In this document: piece by piece, positions 35,501 through 47,976 of the stretch | Layout: every line of letters starts with the position of its first letter | Position numbering within the stretch: position 1 is the stretch's first letter | Source: Phallusia fumigata | Lineage: Eukaryota > Chordata > Ascidiacea > Phlebobranchia > Ascidiidae | Direction of reading: 5' to 3' | DNA: 64,000 nucleotides | Assembly (NCBI GenBank): GCA_008931825.1 | Contig: QXVZ01000846.1 | Location: 124,001-188,000 of the forward strand | Translations under genes and position numbers: made by a program | The notes under the pieces: model-generated | Told to the model about the DNA's origin: nothing | Seen by the model: the letters and a program-made list of their open reading frames with translations, nothing else | Database searches by the model: none

Positions 35501-35552
35501 GTCCATTTGATGAAAGTCGCAAAAAACGAGAGAAAAACCTTTGTGATGCCAT
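32508..35552 (-). CDS. RMDN1: Regulator of microtubule dynamics protein 1-like
   Basis: Seven exons in phase give 293 residues: 35490-35552, 35269-35377, 34934-35021, 34306-34570, 33695-33869, 33016-33149, 32508-32555. The family consists of TPR-like proteins linked to mitochondria and spindle microtubules. The N-terminus (MASQRFFSRFLRLSSNGHFF) looks like a mitochondrial presequence. Diagnostic matches to human RMDN1 follow: AEILWRMCRAARD, ASHKWYAI, IGDVGDYEGTK, ELNPKDATTLH, GTPPTSTF and DPNFYSANLLMLGKTY. The first two exons are short and less certain; they were chosen because phase, donors and acceptors all fit and the result is a presequence-like leader. The start codon lies 272 bases after the TTI1 stop on the same strand. 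RMDN2 or RMDN3 orthology is less likely given the short N-terminus. Confidence 0.88.
33232..33501. mobile_element. hAT-like MITE in RMDN1 intron 5
   Basis: 270 bp bounded by terminal inverted repeats CAGGTGTGCACAACCTTT (left) and, on the complement of the right end, CAGGGGTGCTCAACCTTT: 16 of 18 positions match. It is flanked by 8-bp copies GGTTAAAA (33224-33231) and GGTTTAAA (33502-33509), 7 of 8 identical. End sequence and an 8-bp duplication together indicate the hAT superfamily. It has no transposase and is therefore non-autonomous. Confidence 0.8.
33897..33944. repeat. Perfect 2 x 24-bp tandem duplication
   Basis: The 24-base unit beginning AGCTATTTAGG occurs twice back to back with no differences, in RMDN1 intron 4. 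The lack of divergence suggests a recent duplication. No function is implied. Confidence 0.85.
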
Positions 35553-35824
35553 CTAGAATCAGCACCAATATTTTATCTAAGTATATTGCACAATAATATG
35601 TAAATGTATATTTCTGCAAAAACAGTGTTACACAAGTGTTTGATGAAAACATTGGTTCTGCAAGATCAAGAGTGAACGTTTCTACATAAACGCTTACTTT
35701 AAAACTATGTGATGTAATACCAGAGTGAAAAAGAAGCATGAGACATTGAAGCCATGACAGTTTAAACATTTTTAAAAAGTAACAAAACCTATTATTGCAT
35801 TTGGTTAAGGTCTAGAGCCCTGGT

Positions 35825-38800
35825 CTAGCTGCAAAGATGGATTAAAAATCCCATGTTTTTTGCAAACACATTTTCGGAGTCACTAGTCCCCAACACATGC
35901 ACTTTGTTGACATAGTTATGGCAGTTTGGTTCAAAAACACTTTGGGGCGAGTAAATATCAGTAAGAAAAAACCACACAGCATCAGAATCAACTTCTATCA
36001 AATGTTGGAAAAGTGTCATGGCTGCATTTTGTAAATCCTGCATGCAACTCGAACTTAAATATTGGTAAGTTGCAAATAAAGTTTTTTGAAAATCTTCAAA
36101 GTTCAAATTGACAACTTGCAAAATAATTCCCAGTTTTTCTAACACATTTCTTATAAGTTTAAACAATGCAGAATGTTTGTACATGGGATTTGTGTTAGGA
36201 ATAACTGCAGAGCTGGACAGCGGTGCATTGGATTTAAGAAACTGAAGCAATTTACAATGGACATCCTTGGTAAACCGACGTTGAATAAAATCCCCTGCAG
36301 TTGAAGCCATTATACAAACCACATCAAAAGCTTTACTGATGACCTGACAAGAAAATATTATTTTTTAATGCTGATCTTTTTTGTATACATTACCTTTTCG
36401 CATACATTACCCTAATATAATAGCAAAGCTGTACTGTATGCAACAGTGCAGTAATTGATATAGTTAATATAACTTTATTCATTGTTAAATATCTAATTTT
36501 ATTTTCTCACCAAAAGCAGTACACCACCAACCTGCAATTCAGGGTCCGTAAATCTTGCCAACAGAGGAGACCACAACTGATGGACCAATGGCAGCAATAT
36601 GTTGTCCTCACCAGACAGCGCTTTAAGCCCCTCGACAACAATCTCCATAACAACCAAGCGTACTTTGGGACTTGTATTAGTCATTAGGTGGCAGCAACGC
36701 TTTAATACTTGCTCAATCATCTTTACGTTTGCCTGTACTTTTGGTTCTGCATCATTTTCCAAAAAGTTTTCTTCATCAGCAGTGAATGGGGTTTCTTCTG
36801 CATTTGAATCATTGAATACTGTTTTCTCAAAACTGCCTGAAGCAACATCAATATTTTTGTGTAGACCAATAACAAACTCTACAACAGAATTTTTACTATC
36901 ACAGTCATGTGCTTTTTTGGAATTTAAATTAGTTTGGAGTTCCTTGTGTTTTTTCTTCATGTCAAACCATTTGGAAGTGCATTTTACAATAGCAAGAAGT
37001 ACAGGCAGAAATGATATCAAGCGCTGGTTGTTACAGCGACAAAGATCCAGGGTGTCGAGGATTTCAGATATTGTGTCGCGGATAAGTGGAAAAATACTGT
37101 TATCACTGTGCTGTAACATTGCATGGAGAACAGATGGGCACCTAAAACAACATAAGCATTTTATTCTGGTGGTGGCTGGATAAATATATGAATGTTAGCT
37201 GCTAATCACAAATATCAGTTGCCTTTTTCATTTTACATAATTATTGATTTTACTTTGTATATACTTTTAAGGTAATCTTGTATTTGAGTTTGAAGATTCC
37301 TAAAACTTAGTACTTTTTTAGGAAGTTACTAGGCTAGGGTTTTACCCACCAGTCTATAAATTGCCAATTTGCCACTAGCATGACAGGATTATACAACTCT
37401 CCTACATTTTTTCACACTTACTTTGGAAATAGGCTCAGGTGCCGCAGTTGAACTGAAATTGTGCTCACAAGATAATCTGCATTGTCACTTAACAGACTTG
37501 GAAGAGTAATGTAGCCACAATGTTCCGCCATTGAATGCAAAGTCTTGACTGCACAACTTGCCACCATTCCATTATCATCATTCACTTTTTCCATTACTGG
37601 GTATAGTGCTACCATAAGTTTTTTCCGAAAATCAAAGCAAAGAACTTCACAAAAAGCAGCCACCGACTCCAAATGCAAGCACGCTAAAAGTATGTTTGAC
37701 TGGATGTGTTTTAAAGCAAAATTTGTGTGGTTGTTGCGTGGTAAAACAGCTTTGCTGCCTATGGCATTGTCCATGCACTTTTTGTGATGTATTGACTGGT
37801 AATCAGAGTTGTGACTGGTTGCTATGTACCAATTTTCATTAGCACAGTATAAATCCAACAAGCAATCAATATGGCATGAAATAGGGACTTTGTCTTCTAA
37901 TTCAGTTGCGCCGAGAATTACTTCTTTGACAAGAAATACAGATTGCTGACATAAACTTTCATGTGCATATGACTCCACAAGGAAATCCACAATAATCTCA
38001 ATGTTGCCATGTTGACCTAATAACCGACAAATGTCAATCAGAATTTTAGCAATAGTTTGGTCATTGAAATGTAAAAATACTTTTCTGAATTGCCAATTGG
38101 AGAGCTGACCATGGAAAAATGATGTTTGAATTCTTTCTTTGCCATCTAAAACCATGCTAATATCGTCATTGCTGATTGAAGATGATGTGTCTAATTCAAA
38201 ACAGAACATCAGGGCTTTTAGTAACTTCTCCGAATGTGGTGGTGATTGAAAAATAATGCTCAGGTTGTGTTGAAGTGCACAAAGGTATCCAAACAAAAGT
38301 TGCAGAGATTTCAGCTTCTCACTATCAGATGCTTGACGTAACATCATCGGAAGAGTATTGCAGTGTTCAAAAAGCATGCCAACTACAATATCATGTGTAC
38401 CACTATCTGAAGAGCAGGCATATTCACTCACAATCTTGTTGCTTATTTTAGAAACTGAAGGCTGGCTGTCATGTAAAAGCTGCAACGCCCCTTTTATTAA
38501 AGTTGATGTAGAATTTTTCAAACTTACTGCACAGTTAGACAGAATGGCATCACAAAACCTCAACAACCCCAATCTAACAGCAGCATTAGGATTCTGGGCC
38601 ACTGCTATAATTCTTTGTAAAACAATTTCTACTTTTGCGACAACACTTTTTTGCCAATCTTTGTTGCGCTTGACTTTTAGGGATGCCAACTTGGGATCAA
38701 TCTCCTCTCCATAAAGGCCATCCAGCTGAGCAATCAAGTTAGGATTTGATGTCATAGAGATTGAGTTGTCTCCAAGAACTTGTGTTAAAAGAATTGCAGT

Positions 38801-39496
38801 CACACTCAGAGCTGTACATTTGACTACATGTCCATGCCTAACGTCACTTAAAATTACTTTTGAAAGTGCTGAAAGCATTCCTGGCAAAAAAGATGTCAGG
38901 CAGTCGCCACTGAGAAGCAAATAAATGTCTCTTTCTGCTTCTGACAATGTTTCAAAATATATTGGTAAGCAAAATTTACCCAAAACTGACATAGCTGCAA
39001 TTTTGAGACCCCTACTTTCTTCTTGTTGAGCCACTGATAAGGATAAAGTAACAAGATGGCCCAGCAGAGGGAAATTATGTACAAAATACACCTGTTTCCA
39101 CAAATTGGCTGCAGATTTATTTAATAGTTTATCAAGGCACTTCATGGTTGCAAGTTTAAGTTCTTCACTTCCATCTGATAAAATCGAACCATTCTTTACA
39201 ACAGATATTGATAACAGGAGGGTTTTTAACACATCTTGGTAAACTGTCCAATTTGTAATGACAGTTTTGTCTAGAATACATTCCATACATGTTGCAGCTT
39301 CAATTGCAACATCTTCCTTAACAATACCTTTTTGAAGAACCACTCTCAAAGGAAACAGTAAATATTCATGGAAGTCTTGTACCTGGTTGACATTGCAACC
39401 ATTAATATGCTCTTGCAATTTTTGAATTGACTTCTGGTGTGGATTTTTGCTGATTTCTATACATAGTGGTCTGAGAGTGGCAAAAAGGTCATTCAT
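35825..39496 (-). CDS. TTI1: TELO2-interacting protein 1 (TTI1)
   Basis: Three exons (37422-39496, 36511-37141, 35825-36343) give 1074 residues, close to the human length of about 1090. TTI1 is a HEAT-repeat scaffold that with TELO2 and TTI2 forms the TTT co-chaperone, which with HSP90 and R2TP matures PIK-related kinases (mTOR, ATM, ATR, DNA-PKcs). The protein is alpha-helical and leucine-rich throughout. Matches include LRPLCIEI then LLFPLRVVLQ near the start, ASFLPG-like SFLPGMLSAL, ENWYIAT, ALYPVMEK, DYLVSTISVQLRHLSLFP, VRLVVMEIV and, near the end, LFQHLIEVDSDAVWFFLTDIY (human HLMKVDPDSTWFLLNELY). All introns lie in the 3' third. It ends 272 bases before the RMDN1 start, and its start is 316 bases after the cyclin L stop. 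Confidence 0.94.
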
Positions 39497-39812
39497 TTTA
39501 GGTCTAATTTAGCATTCTAGAAACACCATCCACTACCAATGCAACCTAGCAGATAAACACCTAAAGAAATCAAAAGCAAATTTGTCACAATATTTTGAAA
39601 GATTAGTTGTAATATACATTTACATTAAAATTTGGGATCAGTCGATTCCACCAAACTGTCAAGTTACAAATTAACACAAGATAGGCAGCGAGATGAAACT
39701 TAACAGTGAAATTTCGGAAACAACAACTGAATGATGCCTTTTATACACAAATAACAATGTTATGTTAATGTGACAACTGGTCTTATCTTAAGGCTCTTTC
39801 AGTTCAGCAATA

Positions 39813-41159
39813 TTACATGTGTTTATGTTTTCCATGCTTTTTGTGATGACTTTTGGACTTGTGTTCCCGTTCTGCAGAGAGGCTCCTCTCCTGTCTACTT
39901 TTTTTGCTGCTGCTACCACTTTCACTACGATGATGAAACTCACTCCGTTTTCCACTCCTGCGATGTTTGCTTGATGAACGACTATTCTCATCTGATATAC
40001 TGTATGACTTTGGCAGGTCATCATCTTCATGTTTTCCACTCCGGGAACGACTGTACCTCCCAGGTGACCGTTGCTTTGAAGATGCTTCATACTTAGAGCG
40101 ACTAGGAATTGATGCACTCCGGATGTGTTTGTCTGTTGAAGAGTCTTTAGTCTTTCTCTCTCGTCTTTTCTCTGATTCATTTTCTCCACCTGAAACTGAC
40201 CCTTTGGATTCCTTTTCATAAGGGGAATCTTTCTTGCTTTTTTCGGTTGAGGAACCTTCAGCTGTAGTTGTGGAAACATCACCTGCTGTAGCAGCATTCG
40301 TTTCCCTAAGCTTGTTTTTTTCTTCCTGTAAATGCTTGCGACAAGCCTCAACTTTGGCATCAAGTTCTTCAACAGTATTCTTTTTGTGATGATACACCTG
40401 GAGAAGGTGCTTACAAATCTGCTGAATTTCATCTTCAGTTGCATTAAAAAGGTAAAACCAGTGTGGCTGGCTTGGCAAAGCAACTTTAAGCACTCTTGCG
40501 GCCAGGTAAATGCATGCACATGCAATAGTTTCTGGTGTGTATCTTACAAAGACTGTACTGCGAAGCGAATCATTCATGTAGTTCCAAGCTGTCTGTACCA
40601 GGTCTTGGTTACCTTCCATTTCAAGAACTTGCAAATAAACAACAATGATCTTATGTGGATGTTTCACATGCACACAAAAGCCCAGCTCCTTTAAAAGGCG
40701 GCGCTCCAAACGTATTATGTTGTTCTTCAGTGTGATGTAATGATGGTCCAGTTGCATGGGTGCTGGGTTGGAATTTTGTTTTCTCTGTTTTAGGTAATGA
40801 AAGACATTGATAACATCTCGAATCCGCCTGGGGGCTTCCTCAACTTTTGACGCTAACCAAATACATGCCATTGCTGCTTCTTCCATTTTGGTTTTTACAA
40901 ATGATTTTGCAAAGTAAAATCGCTGGAAAAGCACCTGTGCAGTTGCCATAGCAACTTGGGGTACTCTTAACATAATGCCAGCAATTTGGATCGATTCACA
41001 TCCCCATAGTCGCAGATCCTCTTCTGAGCGTATGTCCATGCCATCTTTCATAGACGGTGTTTCTTCTAGCTTGTCAGCAGGAAAGAGGCAATTTTCCAAT
41101 GTAAGCTGCACCCCAGCATAATCTTGTTTTGAATCATTGGCGTCTACAGTTTTCTCCAT
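39813..41159 (-). CDS. CCNL1: Cyclin L
   Basis: A single uninterrupted frame of 448 residues. Cyclin L partners CDK11 (and CDK12/13) and works in pre-mRNA splicing and transcription from nuclear speckles. Residues about 45-260 form two cyclin boxes, with [64 protein letters not shown] and [11 protein letters not shown] all typical of cyclin L. After a charged helical linker, residues about 330-448 form an RS-rich tail ending in a Lys/His run ([13 protein letters not shown]), as in the family. Vertebrate CCNL1 and CCNL2 have many introns; none is needed here. The pre-duplication ancestor is probably represented, so CCNL1 against CCNL2 is not meaningful. It is divergent from APLF. Confidence 0.95.
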   Translation of the reverse strand: MEKTVDANDSKQDYAGVQLTLENCLFPADKLEETPSMKDGMDIRSEEDLRLWGCESIQIAGIMLRVPQVAMATAQVLFQRFYFAKSFVKTKMEEAAMACIWLASKVEEAPRRIRDVINVFHYLKQRKQNSNPAPMQLDHHYITLKNNIIRLERRLLKELGFCVHVKHPHKIIVVYLQVLEMEGNQDLVQTAWNYMNDSLRSTVFVRYTPETIACACIYLAARVLKVALPSQPHWFYLFNATEDEIQQICKHLLQVYHHKKNTVEELDAKVEACRKHLQEEKNKLRETNAATAGDVSTTTAEGSSTEKSKKDSPYEKESKGSVSGGENESEKRRERKTKDSSTDKHIRSASIPSRSKYEASSKQRSPGRYSRSRSGKHEDDDLPKSYSISDENSRSSSKHRRSGKRSEFHHRSESGSSSKKSRQERSLSAEREHKSKSHHKKHGKHKHM

Positions 41160-41846
41160 TTTTATACGATTTATATCCTGTATGTTTAAAGTATTTACAA
41201 AACATCATCGATTTGTTATAACCTAGCCTGACAATATTTGGTAACTTTTGCCAAAGAAAATCGAACTATTTGTAAAATCATGATTCGCTATATCAATTGA
41301 TAAAACAACAGTATCAGCCACTCCAAAGCAATAACTTTGCGCTTCTGAAAGTTACGTTTACTCAACGTCAACGTGCTGCGCTGTTTGAGGATACGATTTT
41401 CAACAAAATTCACATTTCCATTTTAGGTATACTTTACAAAATACTAAATTGTTTTTTGTAAATACAGGTATATTCTTTTTTAGAAAAGATTAATAATATC
41501 AAATATGTCTTTAAATTGAAAATACTTTTGAAGTTAAAAGCAAAAAAAGGAATTAAATTGACTGATAACAATTCTTGTTTGCATTATTAATTTGCATTGT
41601 ACCTTAAAAATCTGTCAAGCGTAACAATTTTCGCAATAATTTAAGATTTCTATGACAAATTGTTATTGTTTTTGAAAGTTGGTTACTTAAGGGACCACTA
41701 AAATGATTTGAAATTATAAAATACTGAGTTTAATTGCTACAAAATCTGAGTTGTAGTAAATGTTTTGTTTTAAATAGTTAATTTGTCTGTGATTGTTTAG
41801 CTGAGAAGGTTTTCTATGGTTAGTGAGTCTTGTTGCACTGTTGCTG
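41160..41846. promoter_or_regulatory. Shared divergent promoter region, cyclin L / APLF
   Basis: The 687 bases between the two start codons must contain both promoters or trans-splice sites. A pyrimidine-poor acceptor (GATTGTTTAG, ending near 41800) lies about 45 bases before the APLF ATG and could take a spliced leader or close a 5' UTR intron. No TATA box was identified with confidence. Confidence 0.4.
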
Positions 41847-44800
41847 ATGGATCAGTATGAAGTCATTCTCACAAGAGTGGACAACAGCTCAAATCAGCAA
41901 ATAGTAATTGAAAAAGAAGAAACATTACTTGGAAGAGGAAGTTTTCTCTCAGTCAGCGACAAAAAAGTGTCAAGAAATCATGCAACTCTATCTTTTCATG
42001 AAGGTGTTGGTAATCTAAAATCCATTCATGTTAACCCATGCTTTGTTAAGCTTAAAAATGGAAAACAGCTAGTGTTAAAGAATGGTGGATCAATTGATTT
42101 ATCAAATGGAGATAAATTCTCGTTGTTACAAGATAAGTATGTATTTGAAGTTCAGATTGCATTGATTGGTAAAGGTGCCTCAACACCATCATCATCACCA
42201 GAAAGGGCTACAGAGAATGGACATTATGACGAAAATGTGATAGGTGATGTTGTGACTTGTGTAGAAAGAACCTGTCAAACATCACTTGTTGATGAGAATA
42301 GTGTGCAAGATAAACCCACCCCAAAACTTGTTAAAATATTACCAAATTCACATTCAAAAAATTCCAGTTCTTCACCTAATAGAAAACGGAAATTGCCCGC
42401 ATGGATGACCACACCTGAAAAAAGTCAAAACAAAAAACTGTCGCCTGCCAAAAAGATAAAAACTTTGAATCTGAATCAGGTTACTTTTGAAGATACTCCT
42501 AATCAGGATAAAGTGGAGGATAAGGATGTCCCAATTAAGAAGCTGGAATCAACAACTTCTGGTGAGAAACTTTCTGGGGACACAGAGAATTTGAATGTCA
42601 ATGTTTCATTAAGCTCTGTTGTGGAACATAGCACTTCTTCAAAATGTATTCCATATCAAAAAGGTGAATCTATTTTAGCAGAAGTTAAATCGGCTCATAA
42701 ACAAACTGAAGAAACCAATGTGGAAATTTCCAACAATACAGATATGCATGAGAGTGATTGTTCTCAATCAAACGAAGAATCCAGTTTTTTAGTTGACAGG
42801 AGCAGTGACAATGACCATGACAAAGACACTTCCACAAGTGACCGAAATGATTCAGAAAAAGAATCTAATTCTTCAAGTGGGCCTATGACAACAAATCCTT
42901 TACGTGAATCATGTGCATATGGGCGCTCATGTTACCGTAGAAACCCTGTGCATTTTCAGGAGTTTAGTCATCCTGGAGATTCTGATTATGTGTCTCCACC
43001 CCCAACAGATGATGATGATAATGGTGATACAAGACCAGAATGTGAATATGGATTGCAGTGTTATCGCAAGAATCCTCTTCATAGGTAACACAGAAACCTT
43101 TTTTGATATTGAACAAAAAGTAACGACTTGTCTCTGAGTCTGTTTGATGTTGTACAGGATATTAAATTTAATAGTTCAACAGCAAGCTAATAGGATTTAA
43201 ATATTACACATAACACTGTGCGGACATTTAAAATTTATTTTTTAGCTGTTTGGTGTTGCCATAGTTAAAGAATAAAGCCTATTTGGAAATCTACTTCACA
43301 CATTAAAAACCAGTAATGTGAGCTGCACATGTGTTTTGACAAATTTTGGTAGGCGACAGTTCAAGCACACAAGGCGTGTCACACCGGGAAGAGCAGCTAC
43401 AAGAACAAAGCGAGGAGGCAAAGATGAAGAGGATAGTGACGAAGATGAATACGATCTCGAAGACAGTTTCATTTGTGATGATGAAACATCAGAAGAAGGT
43501 ATGCAATTTCAAACTTTTTGTGATGCAGAACTATTTTAATGTATGCATGCATTAATAAGTTGTATGTTCAGAATGGGACTCAAAATTGCAGTTTTGAATA
43601 ATTTTTGCTATCATTCTGCCTACAATTGAACAACCCCTAAAAAAGATAACCATTACAATAACTTACCCATTAGCTAATAATGGTTCTTCAACCTAAGGAA
43701 AAATGTCGTTTAAGTTGAACGTTTTACCTTGCAGCATGCACTTTTAGTCGGACATTATTAATAGATTTGGATAAAACTTTCTCAGCTTGTAGGTATAGTG
43801 ATGGGGCTTTATTTTTCTATTAGGCCCAGCGGTTATCCATCTAGCCAGAGAAAGGACAAAATTTTGGTCCATGCAATTTTGTCATGTCACAGCTGTTTGG
43901 GAAAAGCTTTACCAGATTTTGGATTGGTTTATTGTGTTGTGTCACTTTTCCTTGCCCCAATAACCCCAAGGTTACCCTACAAGCCTCCCAGATGGGTTAA
44001 ATGTTTGTAAAGCTTACCAAGCTTTCATGTTATTACAGCTAGACATAAAGTATGAAAATCTAATGTGGTTGGAATAGGGAAGTTCCCTTGTTTAATAGTT
44101 ATCACTCAGGGAAATCTTTCAGGGACTTTTTTGTTAGTTTACTGTGGGCACGATAAACTAGTTTAGTTTGATTGCATCATTTACACAGTCGTGATTTGCA
44201 TCATGGGCACACCAGAATGTATGACCGCCAACCCCCTTTAAGTGGTCAAGTTAATAACCATTTTTTGAATACAATTTTAAATGACTGTACATGGGCCATG
44301 TAGGTTTGTTTGTTTGTTTGAATGCTTGAAGCTCTGGTGGCTGTCCCTCTAGCCACTTCAAGGGATCAGAGTCTGTATAGGGTGCAACTGTAATAGACTG
44401 TAGTTTAAGTTATTATGGGGTCCCCTTCCTGTTTTTTTTTCATTTTTTACCCTGCTGCTTGTCTATGCCAATATGCCATGAAGTATTTGGTGGATTTTGA
44501 TGAAACTTTTACCACTGGTAGATATGAATATGGTGTTGTGCCATCTGTTTTGCTGGGCCCCATATCCCCAGTGGCTACCTGCTGGCCCCAAAATAGTAAA
44601 GAAACTGGTGTGAAATCGATATTTTTTTACAGATTGTTGGTTCATTGGGACATGTCAGATGTGTACAAAAAATAGAATAATTTATTTAAGACGTGTATTG
44701 GTTTAAAACTTCTGTTACTGCATTATCCAACTCACTTTCATCATCTATTTAGCAAAACACCTGATCAAAATAATTTCAGACCTACACATCTGCCTGCAGA

Positions 44801-45280
44801 AATTATCATACAACAACACACTGCAGTAACTATAAGTGTAAAACAATGAAGTGAATTTATATGCTTCAGATAGTGGGTGTGGTGTTCTTTTGGATTGATA
44901 ATATGGTGAATATAAACCTTCTAGTTTTAAATGCGAAATTCTGCTGAAAATTCAACAGACGTTATGAAAATGATAATATAACCTCTAAAAAAGTGGCATA
45001 AAGATTTGGACAGATTTGATGCTACCTTCAAATTTAAAACACAACCATTGAAATTCCTTTAAATTCATGTTTAAGCTTAATGTTGAGTAATTTTACGCCT
45101 TTCTTTGCAGAAGAAGAAAGCATTGATGAAGACTCAGAGTGGAAACCATCTCAGGACAAAAAGAAAAAGAACTCACAGACTATTGATATCACTTACAGTG
45201 AAAGTGAAAGTGATGATGTTGATGATCTCGTTGCGGATGCAAAAAACTTTACTAGAAATAAAAAAATGTGGAAAAAATAA
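41847..45280 (+). CDS. APLF: Aprataxin and PNKP-like factor (APLF)
   Basis: Three exons (41847-43084, 43353-43498, 45111-45280) give 517 residues, near the human 511. APLF joins end-joining repair: its FHA domain binds phosphorylated XRCC1/XRCC4, a short motif binds Ku, PBZ fingers bind poly(ADP-ribose), and the acidic tail is a histone chaperone. All parts are visible: FHA at residues 1-105 (GRGSF, SRNHATL, HVNPCF, DKYVFEV); a Ku-binding motif RKRKLPAWM near residue 190; PBZ1 (CAYGRSCYRRNPVHFQEFSH); PBZ2 (CEYGLQCYRKNPLHRRQFKH), split by intron 1; and an acidic tail with EYDLEDSFI, DEDSEWKPS and DDLVADAKNF, matching the human histone-binding region. I chose the ATG at 41847 because the FHA domain begins immediately and no ATG precedes it in frame nearby. 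Confidence 0.95.
43740..44290 (+). repeat. Interspersed repeat, copy in APLF intron 2
   Basis: Contains family words near both ends: ATAGATTTGGATAAAAC, TAGGCCCAGCGGTTA and, further on, AAGTGGTCAAGTTAATAACC before CATGGGCC. It is divergent and partly rearranged relative to the copies at 9263 and 48230. Confidence 0.4.
44415..44660 (+). repeat. Interspersed repeat, second copy in APLF intron 2
   Basis: The best-preserved 5' part of the family: GGTGGATTTTGATGAAAC, CCACTGGTAGATATGAATA, GTTGTGCCATCTGTTTTG and GGGCCCCATATCCCCAG. The first two words are shared with 9263-9480, and the third with 48330-48350. It causes an 86-codon open frame that I do not treat as a gene. Confidence 0.55.
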
Positions 45281-46042
45281 TGTCACTTAACCTCAATGTT
45301 TAAATGTGTAAACTTGCTAGTCCTTCAGGTTATAATGACCATTTATAATTATTTCAACAGCCTCAAATGGGACAAAATGGAACCACTACCAATTTCTTAT
45401 GTCTATTGTTTTAAGGGGGCTATGACATGGAATCCTCTACCAAAGTAGTCATCTGGCCCATCAAATGTTTAAAGACTGATAATCCAACAATATTTCAGTT
45501 TTTACAATTAGGCTTCATTTTTAAATCAGGCAGCAATTTATTATGGAAGCAGGTGTTTTCTGACCAATTTTATCAGAATGGGTTTTCAAAGCTGTCTAAA
45601 ACAAAAAAATTAAATGCTGTGTTTTGGCAAAATGTTCACAGAAAAGGTTTTATTACTGTTACAGATTGTGACCTTTTGATGTGCCTTTTTTTAGTTTGCC
45701 CAGCCTTCCTAAACCTGTGTGAAGGTTTGTCTACATCCATTTTTATGCATTTAGTTGAATAAATTAGGCACTTGCGACACTGTTTTTGAGTTAGTGTAGG
45801 TCCAACACAATGCAGCTGGGGTTTGCTGGTGTTGCTTTACTGCAGTTTTTTTTTTGTCGTTGTATATCTTTTTGTTGATTTTACCATTATATCTTCAAAA
45901 ACTCTTAAACAAAGCAATTGTAAAAATGTGTAGTTGGTGACAATGAAAGTGAAGATGATTTAAACCTTCACAAAACATTATAATGACTATTTCATCTTTG
46001 ATATTTTACAGCTTTTTAGGATGTTAACAAACTTTAGTAAGG
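45281..46042. other. Spacer between APLF and GAL3ST genes
   Basis: Presumed APLF 3' UTR and GAL3ST promoter. A 111-codon frame at 45427-45762 shows no domain or exon support. No repeat was recognised. Confidence 0.45.
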
Positions 46043-47976
46043 ATGAAAAAATTTACCCTGTGCAAATTTGAAGCCATCATTCTTTTTGCTTTTGGTAGTG
46101 GATTGTTCATTGGATCAAGATGGAGAGATGTCCTTAGAAGCAACGTCAGCCAAGTTGCACAAATTAGGTTTCTGTCTCCAGATTTTTGAGTTACCATTTG
46201 TGTGTGGTGGTGTGATCAAAAGCTCCAATTAATCAGAGAAAATGTGGCCTGTGTTTCTTTTCTGGAGTACACAAGACTCCCTAAACTGTAATTAAAATCA
46301 ATAATTTTAAAAATAAAAAAAATTGTAAAGCATTTGTTTTACAAATTGTTACCTTTTCAATTGTTTTTATCAATGCAATTGTTTACAGGTAAAATTATAG
46401 TTTTTCTTTTTTAGATCGCCAAGTTCGCACAATGATTACTTTGAAAAACAAGCGCACTATACCTCTACCTGCTCTCCTCAAAAAGACATATTCTTTCTCA
46501 AAACACACAAAACTGCAGGCACAGTGGTTCAAAACATCATTTTAAGATACGCTGATAGGACAAATCTCTTTGTGGGTCTGTCATCTTCCCCTCGAGATGC
46601 TAGATTTCGCTATGCTGAAGGTGCTACTTTCCAAGCAGAGTTTTTGAAAAGTACCAAGCATAAAATTAACGTTTTGTGCCACCATATGCGATACAACGAC
46701 GAGGAGGTTCGAAAGGTTATGTCCGACAATGCAAAGTTTATCACTATTATTCGAGATACAGGGCCTATGTTTGAATCATACTTTGACTATTTTCATTGGC
46801 ATAGTCGACCTTTTAAGAAAGTTGCAAATGACTTGAGTGGAATGGAGAAATGGTTGGACAATGCTGACAAGTGAGTACATTTTTTGAATTTTTAAATCTG
46901 CATAGAATTTCAACTTGACACTTTCAGTGAGGCCCATATAAATCAATGGAATTGAAACAATGCACAAACTGCAAGTTCCATAGATATATATGTGATTGTT
47001 GTTTTCAAAACTACGGGCTGACTGGCCAGACATAATGATTTGTGCATGCGATCACCGAGTGGCTTTGTTTGGTTTTTCGAGGATTGATGCATAACAACAA
47101 CAAGGCTGGGAAACAGTAAAGGCTGAAGTTTTGGGTAAAACACGGCAAATAAGTGCCGCACATTATAGATAGTCATCACATCATGGGTCGTACTGAAAGT
47201 GTTAAGGTCATTGCAGCTATTTCCTGCATTTGTGTCACATTATTGCAATATGGAATTGTCCATAGAAGTGAATCGTAAAACAGTACAATAGAACTGTTTT
47301 AACTTGTGCCAGCCAGTAAGCTTAAAACCTTAACGGAAGTGTTAACTGTTGCAGATATTTCAATGGTGAACAAGATGGAAACTTTTGGTGGTTTGGTAAA
47401 AATGGCTTGGCCTATGACCTTGGCTTCAACAATTTACAAAATGATGAAAAATATATCCAAATGACAATCAATAAAATGGAGAAAACATATGATCTAGTGA
47501 TGATATCAGATTACTTGGAGATGTCACTCATCCTTATGAAAGAACTACTCTGCCTGAAAATGGAAGACATTGCCTTTTTAGATCTGAACTCAAGGTTGGA
47601 TAAAACTTATAATATTACACCAAAACTTGACAGAAAAATCCGTTATTGGAACAAAGCAGATGCAGCCATTTACGAACATTTTAACCAGACATTTTGGAAA
47701 AAAGTAAAAGCTTTTGGGAAGAATCGCATGGATAATCAAGTTAACAGGCTGCGAAAAATGAACGATGAGTTGCGAAAAAAATGTGTTGATGGGGACACTG
47801 CTGTGAGGAACTCAAAGGTTAAAGATCCACACTTTCGCGTGTTTAACCCCATGGGTGTAAAAATGGCTGCATACAACCTGAAACCTGATGCTACAGAAAA
47901 TAAACAATGTACTGATGTGGTTAAACCAGAAATGGAGTGGTTTCGGTATTTACTATCCAAGCAGTTTAAAAAGTGA
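46043..47976 (+). CDS. Galactose-3-O-sulfotransferase
   Basis: Three exons (46043-46167, 46415-46870, 47355-47976) join in phase to give 400 residues, the usual size for the GAL3ST family. These Golgi type II enzymes transfer sulfate from PAPS to the 3-OH of galactose on glycolipids (sulfatide) or glycoproteins. Exon 1 encodes a short basic tail and signal anchor (AIILFAFGSGLFIG). Exon 2 has the 5'-phosphosulfate loop in FFLKTHKTAGTVVQNI and the 3'-phosphate region in FITIIRDTGPMFESYFDY, where family members usually have RNP. Exon 3 carries FDLVLIAEY-like YDLVMISDYLEMSLILMKE and a catalytic-domain end with LSRLD. Which human paralogue (GAL3ST1-4) is closest cannot be settled by eye. Confidence 0.92.
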
